Shown: one piece after another, positions 33,408-42,479 of the stretch
Position numbering within the stretch: position 1 is the first letter of the stretch
Layout of the letters: each line of letters begins with the position of its first letter
Source of the DNA: an uncultured Bacteroidales bacterium
Lineage (GTDB): Bacteria; Bacteroidota; Bacteroidia; Bacteroidales; Bacteroidaceae
Assembly: GCA_902789725.1 (NCBI GenBank)
Contig: CADAPC010000015.1
Coordinates: 1-64,000, forward strand
Direction of reading: 5' to 3'
DNA: 64,000 bases
Translations under genes and position numbers: made by a program
Notes under the pieces: generated by a model
Told to the model about the DNA's origin: nothing
The model's database searches: none
The model's input: only the letters and a program-made list of their open reading frames with translations

Positions 33408-34739
33408 TCACCGATTAGGATAGACAACCTCGTTGCTACGTTCGCCCAAACCGCCATAGAAATTGGCACAACGGACGGAGAAACAAGCACCTTCTGCAGT
33501 ACCTTTGGGCACCGTGAAGCGAGGTTCGGTGGTGAATGCCACTACATCGCGGTTTTTGCACACGGCATAGAGGCAGGCTTCGGGAATGTCATCCCAATAA
33601 ATGTTGCCACGGTCTTTTATCTTCACAACAGGTGGATTAATCTGCGCCACCCGCTGGTCGGGGTTCCATCCAGGAAATACCTTGCTGAGTTCATAGTTGT
33701 CGGCCTCTTGAGGAGAAAGGTTGGTGTTGTAACGTACGTGGGTGATTACATTGTTCGCATCCTTGAATTGTGTACGTCGCTTGGCTGTTGGAGCCAATTG
33801 GAAGTCGGGTTTCAGGCTTTCATATTCGGTGAAAAGTCTTGGCAATGTACCATGCATCTCAGTCCAACCTAAGGAATCGGGCAGGAGTTCCATTAATGTA
33901 CCCATGAAGACGGCTCGGGGAGCATTTTTCCAGGGACGTCCCAGCATGTAACGTCCATCTTGTTCAGGCGAACCATAGATTCGGCATGAATTGAACACGT
34001 AGCCATAGTTGCGGTTAGCTTCGGTGGCAGGAGCACAGATGATGTTGGCTTTTCCACCTCGGTTGCGCAGCTCGATATCGCAGCGGTTAAAATAGATGGT
34101 ACCTCCTCCGCAGATGAAATCGACAGTGCCCTTGATTGTGCAATCCTCTAAATAGGTGTAGCCGCCATCATTGGTGTAGTAAGTGTCTTGATTGCTCATC
34201 AGTGAGAGGTTCTTAAACATATTCCCCTTGCAGTTTTTCTCGTTCAGAGCAACGGCACGGTTGGCGAAGGCTGTCATGTCATCGCGGTAGTTGCTCCAAA
34301 ACTCAATATCCTGAATGTAAGTACTATCTGCCCCCTTGAGGAAAAGGGTGGAGGTGATGGAAATACCTTCGTGCATGGGCATGGACTCAATTTGGGTGTT
34401 CTTCATTCCCTCGCCGCAGATGCTTGTGTTTGGAGCTGTCAGAATGGTCATAGGGCTTGGAATGGTAAGTTCTTTCCCATTTTCTTTTATTTTAATAGGA
34501 TTTCCTTCTCCTTTGATGCGGTACATGCTCGACTTGACGAAGATGCGAAACCGTTTCGTTTTGTCGGCTCGGTTATTAGCCGCATGGATGGCTTGAATGA
34601 AATTTCCATTGGTAGGCACTACGAAGTCATATTTATATCGGATGCGTCCCAAACTGTCAGGTGTTTGGGCCATAAGGACTTTCTCTCCTTCAAAAAAGAG
34701 AAGAACTAATACGATACTATATTTGATAAAATTTCTCAT
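33408..34739 (-). CDS. Pectinesterase (carbohydrate esterase family 8)
   Basis: 443 residues with a signal peptide (ending VLMAQ). It removes methyl esters from homogalacturonan. The right-handed beta-helix motifs are all present: MSNQDTYYTN (transition-state Gln), GTVDFICGGG (catalytic Asp), and LGRPWKNAPRAVF (substrate-binding Arg/Trp). A C-terminal extension of about 100 residues ends in a fibronectin-like strand pattern. It follows yifB by 41 bp on the same strand with no clear promoter between, so it may be read from upstream. It is the only pectin-backbone enzyme in the window. Confidence 0.92.
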   Translation of the reverse strand: MRNFIKYSIVLVLLFFEGEKVLMAQTPDSLGRIRYKYDFVVPTNGNFIQAIHAANNRADKTKRFRIFVKSSMYRIKGEGNPIKIKENGKELTIPSPMTILTAPNTSICGEGMKNTQIESMPMHEGISITSTLFLKGADSTYIQDIEFWSNYRDDMTAFANRAVALNEKNCKGNMFKNLSLMSNQDTYYTNDGGYTYLEDCTIKGTVDFICGGGTIYFNRCDIELRNRGGKANIICAPATEANRNYGYVFNSCRIYGSPEQDGRYMLGRPWKNAPRAVFMGTLMELLPDSLGWTEMHGTLPRLFTEYESLKPDFQLAPTAKRRTQFKDANNVITHVRYNTNLSPQEADNYELSKVFPGWNPDQRVAQINPPVVKIKDRGNIYWDDIPEACLYAVCKNRDVVAFTTEPRFTVPKGTAEGACFSVRCANFYGGLGERSNEVVYPNR

Positions 34740-34780
34740 ACTCCTGATTTTTCTTTATACTGTTTGATATATCTTTCTCT

Positions 34781-36337
34781 TCATATTCCCTTTTCTGCCC
34801 AATCGCTCCTATCCAAGTTACGGTAGCTGATGGCTTCAGCAATGTGTTGTCGTTCCACCTTTTCTGAGCCAGCGAGGTCGGCTATGGTGCGGGCTACCTT
34901 CAAGATGCGGCTGTAGGCACGGGCGGAGAGCTTCAGCTTCTCCATGGCCATGCGGAGCATGTCTAAGGAGTTAGTATCAGGCTCGGCATACTGATGGAGC
35001 ATGCGCTCGGTCATTTGTGCGTTGCAATGGACATCTTTGTAAGAACTGAAACGTTCTTCCTGAATTTTGCGAGCTTTAATAACTCGTTCACGAATGTTGA
35101 AAGATGGTTCTCCAGGCTTCATTTGCGAGAGTTTAGCGAAAGGCACAGCCTGTATTTCACACTGTATGTCGATGCGGTCGAGTAGTGGACCGGAAATTTT
35201 GTTTATGTAACGCTGTATTTGTCCTGGGGTGCAGACACATTGATGGGTGGCATCATTATGATACCCACAGGGACAGGGGTTCATAGAGGCTACGAGCATG
35301 AAAGAACAAGGGAGTGTGAGGTTGTATCGTGCACGTGAGATGGTGATGATGCGGTCTTCGAGTGGCTGACGGAGGGTTTCGAGGACAGAACGATTAAATT
35401 CGGGCAGTTCGTCGAGGAAGAGGACTCCGTTGTGTGCTAAGCATATTTCTCCTGGCATAAAGGTATTGCCTCCACCTACTAGTGCCACATCCGACACCGT
35501 GTGGTGAGGTGAACGGAAAGGGCGTTGGCTGATGAGGGACGTTTCTTGCTTCAATTTGCCAGCAATGGAGTGTATCTGTGTGGTTTCAAGACTTTCGCTC
35601 AAGGTGAGGGGAGGAAGAATAGAAGGCAATCGTTTGGCCATCATAGATTTTCCGCATCCAGGACTGCCCACCAGAATAATATTATGCCCGCCAGCAGCTG
35701 CCACCTCAAATGCCCGTTTCACATTTTCTTGACCCTTCACTTCATCAAAGTCATAGTCGAAAGTGAAGACTTGGGAGTAAAATTCCTCACGCGTGTTGAC
35801 GATGGTAGGTTCAAGATGTGTAAGGCCTGAAAAGTAATTGACTATGTCATTGATGTGGCTTACGCCAAACACTTTCAATTTGTTTACAACAGCTGCTTCA
35901 CGTGCATTTTCAGTAGGTACGAATAGTGCTTCATAACCCATCTGGCGAGCTTTGATGGAAATGGGCAATGCTCCTTTTACAGGCAAGATGGTGCCGTCCA
36001 ATCCCAGTTCGCCAACAAACATGTAGCGTTCCGTGTTCTCTATTGTCAGAAAACCGTATGAAATCAGCACTCCTATTGCCACAGGAAGGTCAAAACCCGA
36101 ACCTTCCTTGCGTATGTCGGCTGGTGCCAAATTGACCACTACCGACTTGAAGGGTGCTTTGTAGCCATTCACCCTCAGCGATGACTGCACACGTTCTTGG
36201 CTTTCTTTCACGGCATTGTCGGGCAAGCCCACGATGGTAAACTTTGGTGTCTGCCCCCCCTCAAAATTATCCACTTCCACTGTAATGAGTTGTGCATCCA
36301 GGCCCTGAAGTGCTGCACTATGAATTTTAGCAAGCAT
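34781..36337 (-). CDS. YifB/ComM family Mg chelatase-like ATPase
   Basis: 518-residue AAA+ protein. The N-terminal Lon-protease-like domain (LITVEVDNFEGGQTPKFTIV) precedes Walker A at about residues 224-231 (GSPGCGKS, where the family usually has GPPGAGKT), LFLDELPEF as Walker B, and SMNPCPCGY near the chelatase-like sensor. The C-terminal Mg-chelatase domain ends SYRNLDR. ComM promotes branch migration during natural transformation in Gram-negatives, and that role is inferred here. It starts 5 bp after the thioredoxin-fold lipoprotein gene ends. Confidence 0.92.
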   Translation of the reverse strand: MLAKIHSAALQGLDAQLITVEVDNFEGGQTPKFTIVGLPDNAVKESQERVQSSLRVNGYKAPFKSVVVNLAPADIRKEGSGFDLPVAIGVLISYGFLTIENTERYMFVGELGLDGTILPVKGALPISIKARQMGYEALFVPTENAREAAVVNKLKVFGVSHINDIVNYFSGLTHLEPTIVNTREEFYSQVFTFDYDFDEVKGQENVKRAFEVAAAGGHNIILVGSPGCGKSMMAKRLPSILPPLTLSESLETTQIHSIAGKLKQETSLISQRPFRSPHHTVSDVALVGGGNTFMPGEICLAHNGVLFLDELPEFNRSVLETLRQPLEDRIITISRARYNLTLPCSFMLVASMNPCPCGYHNDATHQCVCTPGQIQRYINKISGPLLDRIDIQCEIQAVPFAKLSQMKPGEPSFNIRERVIKARKIQEERFSSYKDVHCNAQMTERMLHQYAEPDTNSLDMLRMAMEKLKLSARAYSRILKVARTIADLAGSEKVERQHIAEAISYRNLDRSDWAEKGI

Positions 36338-36342
36338 GTTTT

Positions 36343-37365
36343 TTATTTTATGTGTTTTTTCAACATCTCTTCCATTTGACTCACATCATCGCTGCAATCC
36401 AGTATTTTGTGTTCCTGGTTGGTAAGGATGAAGTAGGGAATGTTGTGAATGCCCATTTTCTTGATGGCTGCTGATTCGAAGGCTTCCCCATCGCAGTAGT
36501 GTTCGATGGTTTTGACAGAGTCGGGTCGCACAGCATCTTCCCATCGTCGCATGTCCATGTCGAGAGAGACAGCTACGATGCGAAGTTGACCATCGGTATC
36601 ATATTTGTCTGCGCATCGGCGCAATTTCCATAAGAAATCATATCCGTTGGGCATCCAGATGGACCAAAAGGCAATCAGGTTGAATTTTTTTTGTTTGCTC
36701 CACAGTGGTATGGTGGTTTTCTTTTGCCCAACAAGAGAGACATCAGGCAACGTCTCCCCCACCCTTCTTTTGAGGGTACTTTTCACTTTGCTGTCTATGT
36801 CAAGCACATAACGGTTGTGAGGATGTTTTGCTTTGAGCACCTTGAGCAAATCAGCCACTTCATCGTCACTCACATTTTCGTCCTCTACAAAATAGTGTTC
36901 AAATAAATGAATGGCTACGGGCGAGAGAAGGTTGTCCTTGATGTAGCGTCGTGCTGTGACTTTCATTTCAGTAGGGTTTTGAGTGTAGGTTTCTTGCCGA
37001 AACTGATTCATCAGCTGGTTCTCCTCGCTGCCATTGACCACATAATTTTTCAAATCGTTGGCCGTTGCTTCATAAGTGAGGTCATACCCAGGCCCTGCAA
37101 AGATGACTTGTTCCATACCATTCGGGAAAACAAGCATGTAGGAGGTTACCTCGTCAGCTTCTCCGCGATAGAGGAATTTTCCCTCTTGGATGGTAAGCGT
37201 GTCAAGCCGTGCGTAGTCATCGGAGAGGTTGTAGATGTAGAGTTCTCCTGCCTGCATGTCTCTGAAGGAACCTTTGATGCGAAATGAGGTGCCTTCAGGT
37301 CCACATGCAGACAAGAGGAGCAGAGCAATGCCTGCCAGAAAACTATGGAACGTGTATTTCGTCAT
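36343..37365 (-). CDS. Lipoprotein with DUF4369 and a thioredoxin-like domain lacking CXXC
   Basis: 340 residues. A lipobox LLLLSAC puts the lipidated Cys at 21. Residues about 25-130 look like DUF4369 (a beta-rich domain that begins FRIKGSFRDMQAGELYIYN). The C-terminal half is a TlpA/AhpC-type thioredoxin fold, with VGETLPDVSLVGQ and NIPYFILTNQ (the cis-Pro region). The redox motif is missing: where WCxxC is expected the sequence is FWSIWMPNGYD. It therefore cannot act as a thiol-disulfide oxidoreductase in the usual way and may be a binding protein. The gene starts on the last base of the preceding lipoprotein stop codon (TAATG). Confidence 0.85.
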   Translation of the reverse strand: MTKYTFHSFLAGIALLLLSACGPEGTSFRIKGSFRDMQAGELYIYNLSDDYARLDTLTIQEGKFLYRGEADEVTSYMLVFPNGMEQVIFAGPGYDLTYEATANDLKNYVVNGSEENQLMNQFRQETYTQNPTEMKVTARRYIKDNLLSPVAIHLFEHYFVEDENVSDDEVADLLKVLKAKHPHNRYVLDIDSKVKSTLKRRVGETLPDVSLVGQKKTTIPLWSKQKKFNLIAFWSIWMPNGYDFLWKLRRCADKYDTDGQLRIVAVSLDMDMRRWEDAVRPDSVKTIEHYCDGEAFESAAIKKMGIHNIPYFILTNQEHKILDCSDDVSQMEEMLKKHIK

Positions 37366-39041
37366 TATTTGTTATAGTCGGAAAATTCTGCATCGTTGGC
37401 GGCTCGTTTGGCCATAGAAGGGTCAAGAGCGATGGCTTGAGCCAGATAATCTTTCACTGCAGCTTTTTCATTCATTCTTGCAGCCAGAATGGCGCGCAAA
37501 TAGAAGGTCATGGCATCAGGATTCTTTATGTTGGTGAGAATCTTTTGAGCGTCGGCATAATCTTGGGAAAGGATGTTAGAGAGCACAGCACTATTGTTGG
37601 CTGACTTTGCAAATTTGGCAGAGGCTTGGCTGTATTTTCCTTGAGCCAGATAAAGATGGCCGAGCGCTTCGTCAATGTTGTTGGCTGCCACACCTTTAGC
37701 GATAAACATCTCTGCGTCTTGGAAATTCCCGTTCTGAATAGCCATCATGCCGAGATTGACGTTGGGTTCGGAAGCATTGGGATTGATGCTCAATGCTTGT
37801 CGAAAAAAGCCTTGTGCGTCATCCACACGTCCTGTACGCAAAGCTATTTCTCCCAGATTGTTGTAGGCGCGATAGTCTTGTGGGAAGAGTGCTACTACTT
37901 TCTTCAGAATCATCTCTTTCTCTGCATCGGTGGTAGAGAGTGTGTTGGCTGCATATATGAGTTCTTCCAGACTCAATTTGGCTGCATTGGTTTTCACTAA
38001 CTCCATGATGGCATCATCACTGCGTCCAATTACATCGTAGTTAATCACCATACGGGCCCGACGCAGTTCAGGCAGCACAGCATCGGCCAATTCCTTATAG
38101 AGGAGTGCAACGTTGCGGATTTCTTGTTCACGCTGTTCAGGGTCTTGATACATGGATAGCACTCGAAGAATGATGTCTTTGTCGGGCAAGTTAGACTGCG
38201 ACACCAATGCCTGAAATCCTTCCCAGTCCTCAGCGGTGTATTTGGTGTCCACATTGGTAGCAAGCTGGTTCTGCTTCAATTGCTGGTTTACATAGTCTTC
38301 TGACACTGTTCCGCGCTTTTCAGCCAGTTTTTCATTGATGATGTATGCCCCATCTGGCGAAGCGTAAGCACTTATTTCTATGTTGTTCAGCACAAGACTC
38401 TGCTCGTCGTTCTTGATGTTTTTAAGTGTTGCAATGAAGTCCTGCACCGTTTGGCTGTTTAGTTCACTACCTCGTAGATTGGCTTGACCAATAAGAAATT
38501 TGATGGCAGCCTCTTGCTTTTGGTTGATGACTCGTTGGAAATTGTCTGGGGCTACTCCAAAATTTGCCGTTTTAGCCGTTTTGGTGATGAGGGAAGCTGT
38601 ACACTGGGTGCCATATCCTATCTTCACAGTAGGCATCTTGATGACTTTCTTTCCTTTTCGAGCATTGAATTGCATGAACAGCTCACACTTTTCCATCCCT
38701 TCTTCAAAGGGTACGCTGAAGCGCATGGTGGCATGTCCCCCGTTTTTGTAAGAGATGATGGTGTTGTTGGCTTCCACTTTCTCCCCTTGCAAGGTGAAAC
38801 CGTCGCCAGCTGAAGTACCACCATCCCACTTAATGATGGGTGTACAAGTTATAATGGCTTTCTTGTTCATCGTCTTTGCGGGAACATTGATGCTGATGGT
38901 TGCTGGCACGTCGCCAGCCATGTATTCCAAAGGTGTGGGTGAAACGGCGAAGTTGCCAGCTACAAAAACTTTCTGCTTTCCACAACTTGTCAGCAGCATA
39001 GCTATGCATGTTGCCGACATCCAAATCTTGTTCTTTCTCAT
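37365..39041 (-). CDS. Lipoprotein with OmpA-like region and TPR repeats
   Basis: 558 residues. The lipobox MLLTSC puts the lipidated Cys at 20. A beta-rich N-terminal part follows, then at about residues 215-310 an OmpA/MotB-like stretch with ISAYASPDG and NEKLAEKRG, the pattern used to bind peptidoglycan. The last 200 residues contain TPR-like repeats (YRAYNNLGEIALRTGRVDDA; EPNVNLGMMAIQNGNFQDA). Such proteins link the outer membrane to the cell wall in Bacteroidetes, which is the inferred role here. Coupled to the thioredoxin-fold lipoprotein gene by a 1-bp overlap. Confidence 0.8.
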   Translation of the reverse strand: MRKNKIWMSATCIAMLLTSCGKQKVFVAGNFAVSPTPLEYMAGDVPATISINVPAKTMNKKAIITCTPIIKWDGGTSAGDGFTLQGEKVEANNTIISYKNGGHATMRFSVPFEEGMEKCELFMQFNARKGKKVIKMPTVKIGYGTQCTASLITKTAKTANFGVAPDNFQRVINQKQEAAIKFLIGQANLRGSELNSQTVQDFIATLKNIKNDEQSLVLNNIEISAYASPDGAYIINEKLAEKRGTVSEDYVNQQLKQNQLATNVDTKYTAEDWEGFQALVSQSNLPDKDIILRVLSMYQDPEQREQEIRNVALLYKELADAVLPELRRARMVINYDVIGRSDDAIMELVKTNAAKLSLEELIYAANTLSTTDAEKEMILKKVVALFPQDYRAYNNLGEIALRTGRVDDAQGFFRQALSINPNASEPNVNLGMMAIQNGNFQDAEMFIAKGVAANNIDEALGHLYLAQGKYSQASAKFAKSANNSAVLSNILSQDYADAQKILTNIKNPDAMTFYLRAILAARMNEKAAVKDYLAQAIALDPSMAKRAANDAEFSDYNK

Positions 39042-39101
39042 ATCTATTTTAATCTTTCAATGTTTTAATATTTCTTTTAAAGTTAATAATTAAGAGTCTT
39101 T

Positions 39102-40334
39102 TTAATCTTTCATGTATTTTCTACTTATACGTTTCACAGGGTACCACACTGACAAGAATCCTACGGTAATGACGGTCAGGAAAATCAGCGCTATATCCAC
39201 TGCATGCACACTCACAGGGTAAGCATCAATGATGTAGCTTCCCTCGCTGTTGCCAAACCTCACCAAACCGAATTTTTGTTGCAACAGACAAAGAATCAAC
39301 CCCAGCGCAATACCAATGGCAGCACCCATTAAACAAATCATCCTGCCTTCAATCATAAAGATGTTTTGTATCTGCTTTTCGCTCGCTCCCAGATTGCGGA
39401 GGGTAATGGCGTCTTGCTTTTTATCGATAATCAGCATGGAGAGCGATCCAATGATGTTGAAACAGGCGATGGCCAGGATGAACGTGAGAAATAGGAAGGA
39501 GATGAGTTTTTCTATCTGCATAATCTTGAACGTGTCCTCTTGCTGCTCATAACGATCCAACACCTGAAATTTCTCACCTAACATTTTTTGTATCCTTTCT
39601 TTGGTCTGTCCGAGATCCACACCTTCTTTCAGTTTCAGTTCCACAGCCGACAGATACCCTTGCCGTTCAAACAATCTTCTGGCAAACCCTATGTTGGTAA
39701 TCACATATTGCGAGTCATATTTGTTCTGCTTCACCATAAATCCTACTTTTGGCGAGTATAGTTCCTCCTCGTTCAGACTTTCACGTGGATTGCTTAGGTC
39801 AATGCGTTCTCCTTTTCGGGGGGCAAACACTTGAATTGGTTCTGAAAAATCGGTTGGTAATCCTAATTGCATCAGCAGGTTGGCACCTAAAATGCCATAA
39901 TCAATAACGTCGGCATGCAGTTCAAACACTCCATCACCTATCAAGATATTGTCAAAGCTCGTCAGTTCTTCAAAATTGTCTTCCACACCTTTCACTGTGG
40001 CCATCACCTGGCGGTTGTTCATCACCAACAACGCTTGTTCTTCCACTGTCTCAGTATAGACCTCCACATCGGGGTTCTTCTTCAGCTTTTCCAATCCTTC
40101 AACATCAGCGGGAATCCATTTCCCTTCGGTCGGAACTACTTTCAGTTGTGGGTCGAACGAAGTGAATAACCCTGCCACCATGTCCTGAAAACCATTGAAC
40201 ACCGACAAGATGCACACCAATGCAGCCGTTGCAATTGACACACCACACACCGACACACCTGAGATGATGTTGATGGCATTGTGCGATTTTTTTGATAGCA
40301 GATAACGCTTTGCTATGTAGAAAGGGAAATTCAT
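39102..40334 (-). CDS. LolC/LolE-type ABC transporter permease
   Basis: 410 residues. It has an N-terminal membrane segment (INIISGVSVCGVSIATAALV), a periplasmic domain of about 200 residues, and three C-terminal membrane segments, the MacB/FtsX fold. FPFYIAKRYLLSKKSHNAIN is the usual start of the Bacteroidetes lipoprotein-releasing permeases. It probably extracts lipoproteins from the inner membrane with an ATPase encoded elsewhere. Followed 60 bp later by the two lipoprotein genes on the same strand, and 56 bp behind rbfA. Confidence 0.85.
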   Translation of the reverse strand: MNFPFYIAKRYLLSKKSHNAINIISGVSVCGVSIATAALVCILSVFNGFQDMVAGLFTSFDPQLKVVPTEGKWIPADVEGLEKLKKNPDVEVYTETVEEQALLVMNNRQVMATVKGVEDNFEELTSFDNILIGDGVFELHADVIDYGILGANLLMQLGLPTDFSEPIQVFAPRKGERIDLSNPRESLNEEELYSPKVGFMVKQNKYDSQYVITNIGFARRLFERQGYLSAVELKLKEGVDLGQTKERIQKMLGEKFQVLDRYEQQEDTFKIMQIEKLISFLFLTFILAIACFNIIGSLSMLIIDKKQDAITLRNLGASEKQIQNIFMIEGRMICLMGAAIGIALGLILCLLQQKFGLVRFGNSEGSYIIDAYPVSVHAVDIALIFLTVITVGFLSVWYPVKRISRKYMKD

Positions 40335-40390
40335 ATCTTTGTTTCAAGGACGAGTGAGGCAATTTTCCACCCATGCGACATCGTTCAATA

Positions 40391-40726
40391 TCACTGGTTG
40401 AGCAATTCATCAATGTGGTCCATATAGTCCAGCGAATCATCAAGGAAAAATTTTAATTCCGGAATGATGCGCAGCTGGTGACGCTCTAATTTTCCCAGTT
40501 CATAACGAATTTCAGAAGCATGCTCGTTGATGTTTTGCAGCACTTCTTGCGACCTCTCTGAAGGGAAAATGCTTAAGTAGGCCTTTGCCACACTCAAGTC
40601 TGGGCTGATTCGTACCACACTCACGCTAACCAGCAGATTTCTGGTCTGCCTTGTTTGTGCCTGAAAAATGTTGCTCAAGTCCTTCTGAATAAGCCGAGCA
40701 ATTTTATTTTGTCTTGTTGTTTCCAC
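40391..40726 (-). CDS. rbfA: Ribosome-binding factor A
   Basis: 111-residue KH-fold protein that matures the 30S subunit. The start METTRQNKIARLIQKDLSNI and VRISPDLSVAKAYLSIFP are characteristic, as is PELKFFLDDSLDYMDHIDEL at the C-terminus. It lies between the O-methyltransferase gene (34 bp upstream) and the LolE-type permease gene. Confidence 0.95.
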   Translation of the reverse strand: METTRQNKIARLIQKDLSNIFQAQTRQTRNLLVSVSVVRISPDLSVAKAYLSIFPSERSQEVLQNINEHASEIRYELGKLERHQLRIIPELKFFLDDSLDYMDHIDELLNQ

Positions 40727-40760
40727 GCTTTTTAATCTTTTAATTATTAACCTTTATCTT

Positions 40761-41450
40761 TTAATCTTTTAATTTTCTCATCACTGTCAGTCCATCTCGT
40801 AAGGGCAATATCACTTTTTCCACTCTCATGTCCTGTGCTACGAGGTCGTTAAATGCTTGGATTCCGAGCGTCTGTGCATCATGCGTTTCTGTCTCCAACA
40901 CATGTCCATCCCACAGCGTGTTGTCAGCCAAGATGTAGCCTCCAACGTTCAGATGCTTCATCACCACCTCATAGTAGTCCACATATTTTCGTTTGTCACC
41001 ATCAATAAATGCCAAGTCAAACTGCAAGCCCAGCCTCGGTATTACCTCCATCGCATCGCCAATATGCATGGTGATGCAGTCGGCCCACGGCGAGTTCTGA
41101 AACCACGGCAATGTGAAATCCTCCTGCTCATCATTAATCTCAATTGTGTGCAGGTGACCACCTTCTGGCAATCCTTCAGCGATGCACAAACCTGAATATC
41201 CCGAATAAGTGCCTATTTCCACCACCAGTCGTGGGCGAATCATCCCTACCAGCATTTTCAGTATTCGTCCCTGCAAATGTCCACTTGCCATTCGCCCATA
41301 AAGCAGATGCAGCTGCGTAGCTCTCCACAAGCGGTGCATGTAGTCACTCTCCTTATCAATGTGATGGAGAATGTACTCGTCTAATAGAGGTCCTCTTCCT
41401 ATCCTCTCAACAGGGAGGGAACTGTCACTTTGTACATTCTTCTTTTCCAT
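40761..41450 (-). CDS. SAM-dependent O-methyltransferase (PF01596-like)
   Basis: 229 residues, cytoplasmic. The SAM-binding motif is VVEIGTYSGYSGLCIAEGL, followed by HTIEIND, FDLAFIDGDKRKYVDYYE (metal-binding Asp) and GGYILADNTLWDG, which is the cation-dependent catechol/caffeoyl-CoA methyltransferase layout. Bacterial members of this group include tRNA hydroxyuridine methyltransferases, so the substrate is open. It starts 11 bp after aroQ ends. Confidence 0.88.
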   Translation of the reverse strand: MEKKNVQSDSSLPVERIGRGPLLDEYILHHIDKESDYMHRLWRATQLHLLYGRMASGHLQGRILKMLVGMIRPRLVVEIGTYSGYSGLCIAEGLPEGGHLHTIEINDEQEDFTLPWFQNSPWADCITMHIGDAMEVIPRLGLQFDLAFIDGDKRKYVDYYEVVMKHLNVGGYILADNTLWDGHVLETETHDAQTLGIQAFNDLVAQDMRVEKVILPLRDGLTVMRKLKD

Positions 41451-41461
41451 TGGCAGAGTTC

Positions 41462-41944
41462 TTATTTATTATTTTCCTCTTTCTTTTTGGCAACTATTTT
41501 ATTCCCCTTTTGCTGGGAGGGAGAGGTGAGGGTCTTCAGTGCTTCAATAGCCAGTCGGTAACTGTCTAATCCGAAGCCACAAATCACCCCCACACAGGCA
41601 CAACTAATCATGGAGTGATGACGAAACTCCTCTCGTTGGTGTACATTTGAAATGTGCACCTCCACCACAGGCGTGTTCACCCCTCTGATAGCATCCTGCA
41701 AGGCAATGCTCGTGTGCGTGTAAGCCCCAGCATTCAGTACAATACCGTCCCATTCAAAACCCACATCATGAATTTTGTCAATCAAGTCCCCCTCATGGTT
41801 CGACTGGTAGTAACTCAGTTCCACCTCTGGAAACAGAATTTTCAGTTCCGCCAAGTAGTCCTCAAAGCCTCGACTGCCGTAAATGCCAGGTTCTCTTTTG
41901 CCCAGCAAGTTCAGATTGGGGCCATTCAAAATCAGTATTTTCAT
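41462..41944 (-). CDS. aroQ: Type II 3-dehydroquinate dehydratase
   Basis: Third step of the shikimate pathway, dodecameric enzyme. The 160-residue protein starts MKILILNGPNLNLLGKREPG with the catalytic lid region (IYGS) next, then YQSNHEGDLIDKIH, NAGAYTHTSIALQDA and VEVHISNVHQREEFRHHS, all family hallmarks including the catalytic Tyr and His. A Lys-rich tail of about 15 residues follows. A TAATTTTGC box (41975-41983, minus strand) lies 30 nt before the start. Confidence 0.96.
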   Translation of the reverse strand: MKILILNGPNLNLLGKREPGIYGSRGFEDYLAELKILFPEVELSYYQSNHEGDLIDKIHDVGFEWDGIVLNAGAYTHTSIALQDAIRGVNTPVVEVHISNVHQREEFRHHSMISCACVGVICGFGLDSYRLAIEALKTLTSPSQQKGNKIVAKKKEENNK

Positions 41945-42042
41945 GATTTCTTCCTTAAGAAATTGATATCTTGTGCAAAATTAGATAAAATTTGGGAATT
42001 GTAAGCCATTTGAGATAAAGAAATTTCATTTTCTGTAGAGGA

Positions 42043-42180
42043 AAGGTACGATTAAGTGAGAGAAAAAACAAATTTATTTGAGATTTTCCGAACGTGAGTA
42101 CTTTCGGCGTTAGCCAAAGGTACGATTAAGTGAGCACAATACAAATTAGAAATGTTTTTTCAGTTTTATTGTCGGACGTG
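42043..42180 (-). repeat. Promoter-bearing repeat, inverted, upstream of aroQ
   Basis: On the minus strand: CTCACTTAATCGTACC twice (gene-proximal end at 42043-42060, outer at 42118-42135), with GGCTAACGCCGAAAGTACTC and AAATCTCAAATAAATTTG between them, like the argS array. Here the proximal copy ends TACCTTTCC, one base away from a -7 box. The outer unit resembles the TATTGTGCTC version seen at 33.3 kb. Confidence 0.75.
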
Positions 42181-42434
42181 ATTTCCCCTCTTTCCCGTAC
42201 CTTGCCTCTATAGTTTTTCTGTAGTATCTCGTGTCCATTTGTTCGGTACTTGGTTGTTACCTTATGGATACTCTGAACTAACTCCTTGCTATCTGATGCC
42301 TCCGGCGAACTTGAGGTTCGTATTGAGGCCTGTTTTGTACGGAATTTTCAGTAAAAATGTGGGCAAGTAGTCAGAAGGAGGGGAAGAACGCATGTTTTTC
42401 CATCATTCATATTTCTCATTTCGAACAAAATGTG
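42181..42434. other. Gene-free stretch, content not recognised
   Basis: Together with the repeat before it this makes over 500 bp without a gene. I see a small inverted pair, CGAACTTGAGGTTCG (42309-42323), and no coding frame, tRNA or repeat family shared with the rest of the window. Confidence 0.4.
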
Positions 42435-42443
42435 TAACTTTGC
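42435..42443 (+). promoter_or_regulatory. rfbB -7 promoter box
   Basis: TAACTTTGC, 36 nt before the rfbB ATG. A TTTC at 42412-42415 lies 19 nt upstream, one base from the TTTG consensus. Confidence 0.6.
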
Positions 42444-42479
42444 AGACAAATTGTAAAAAAGGAATAGTACAAAATTATT

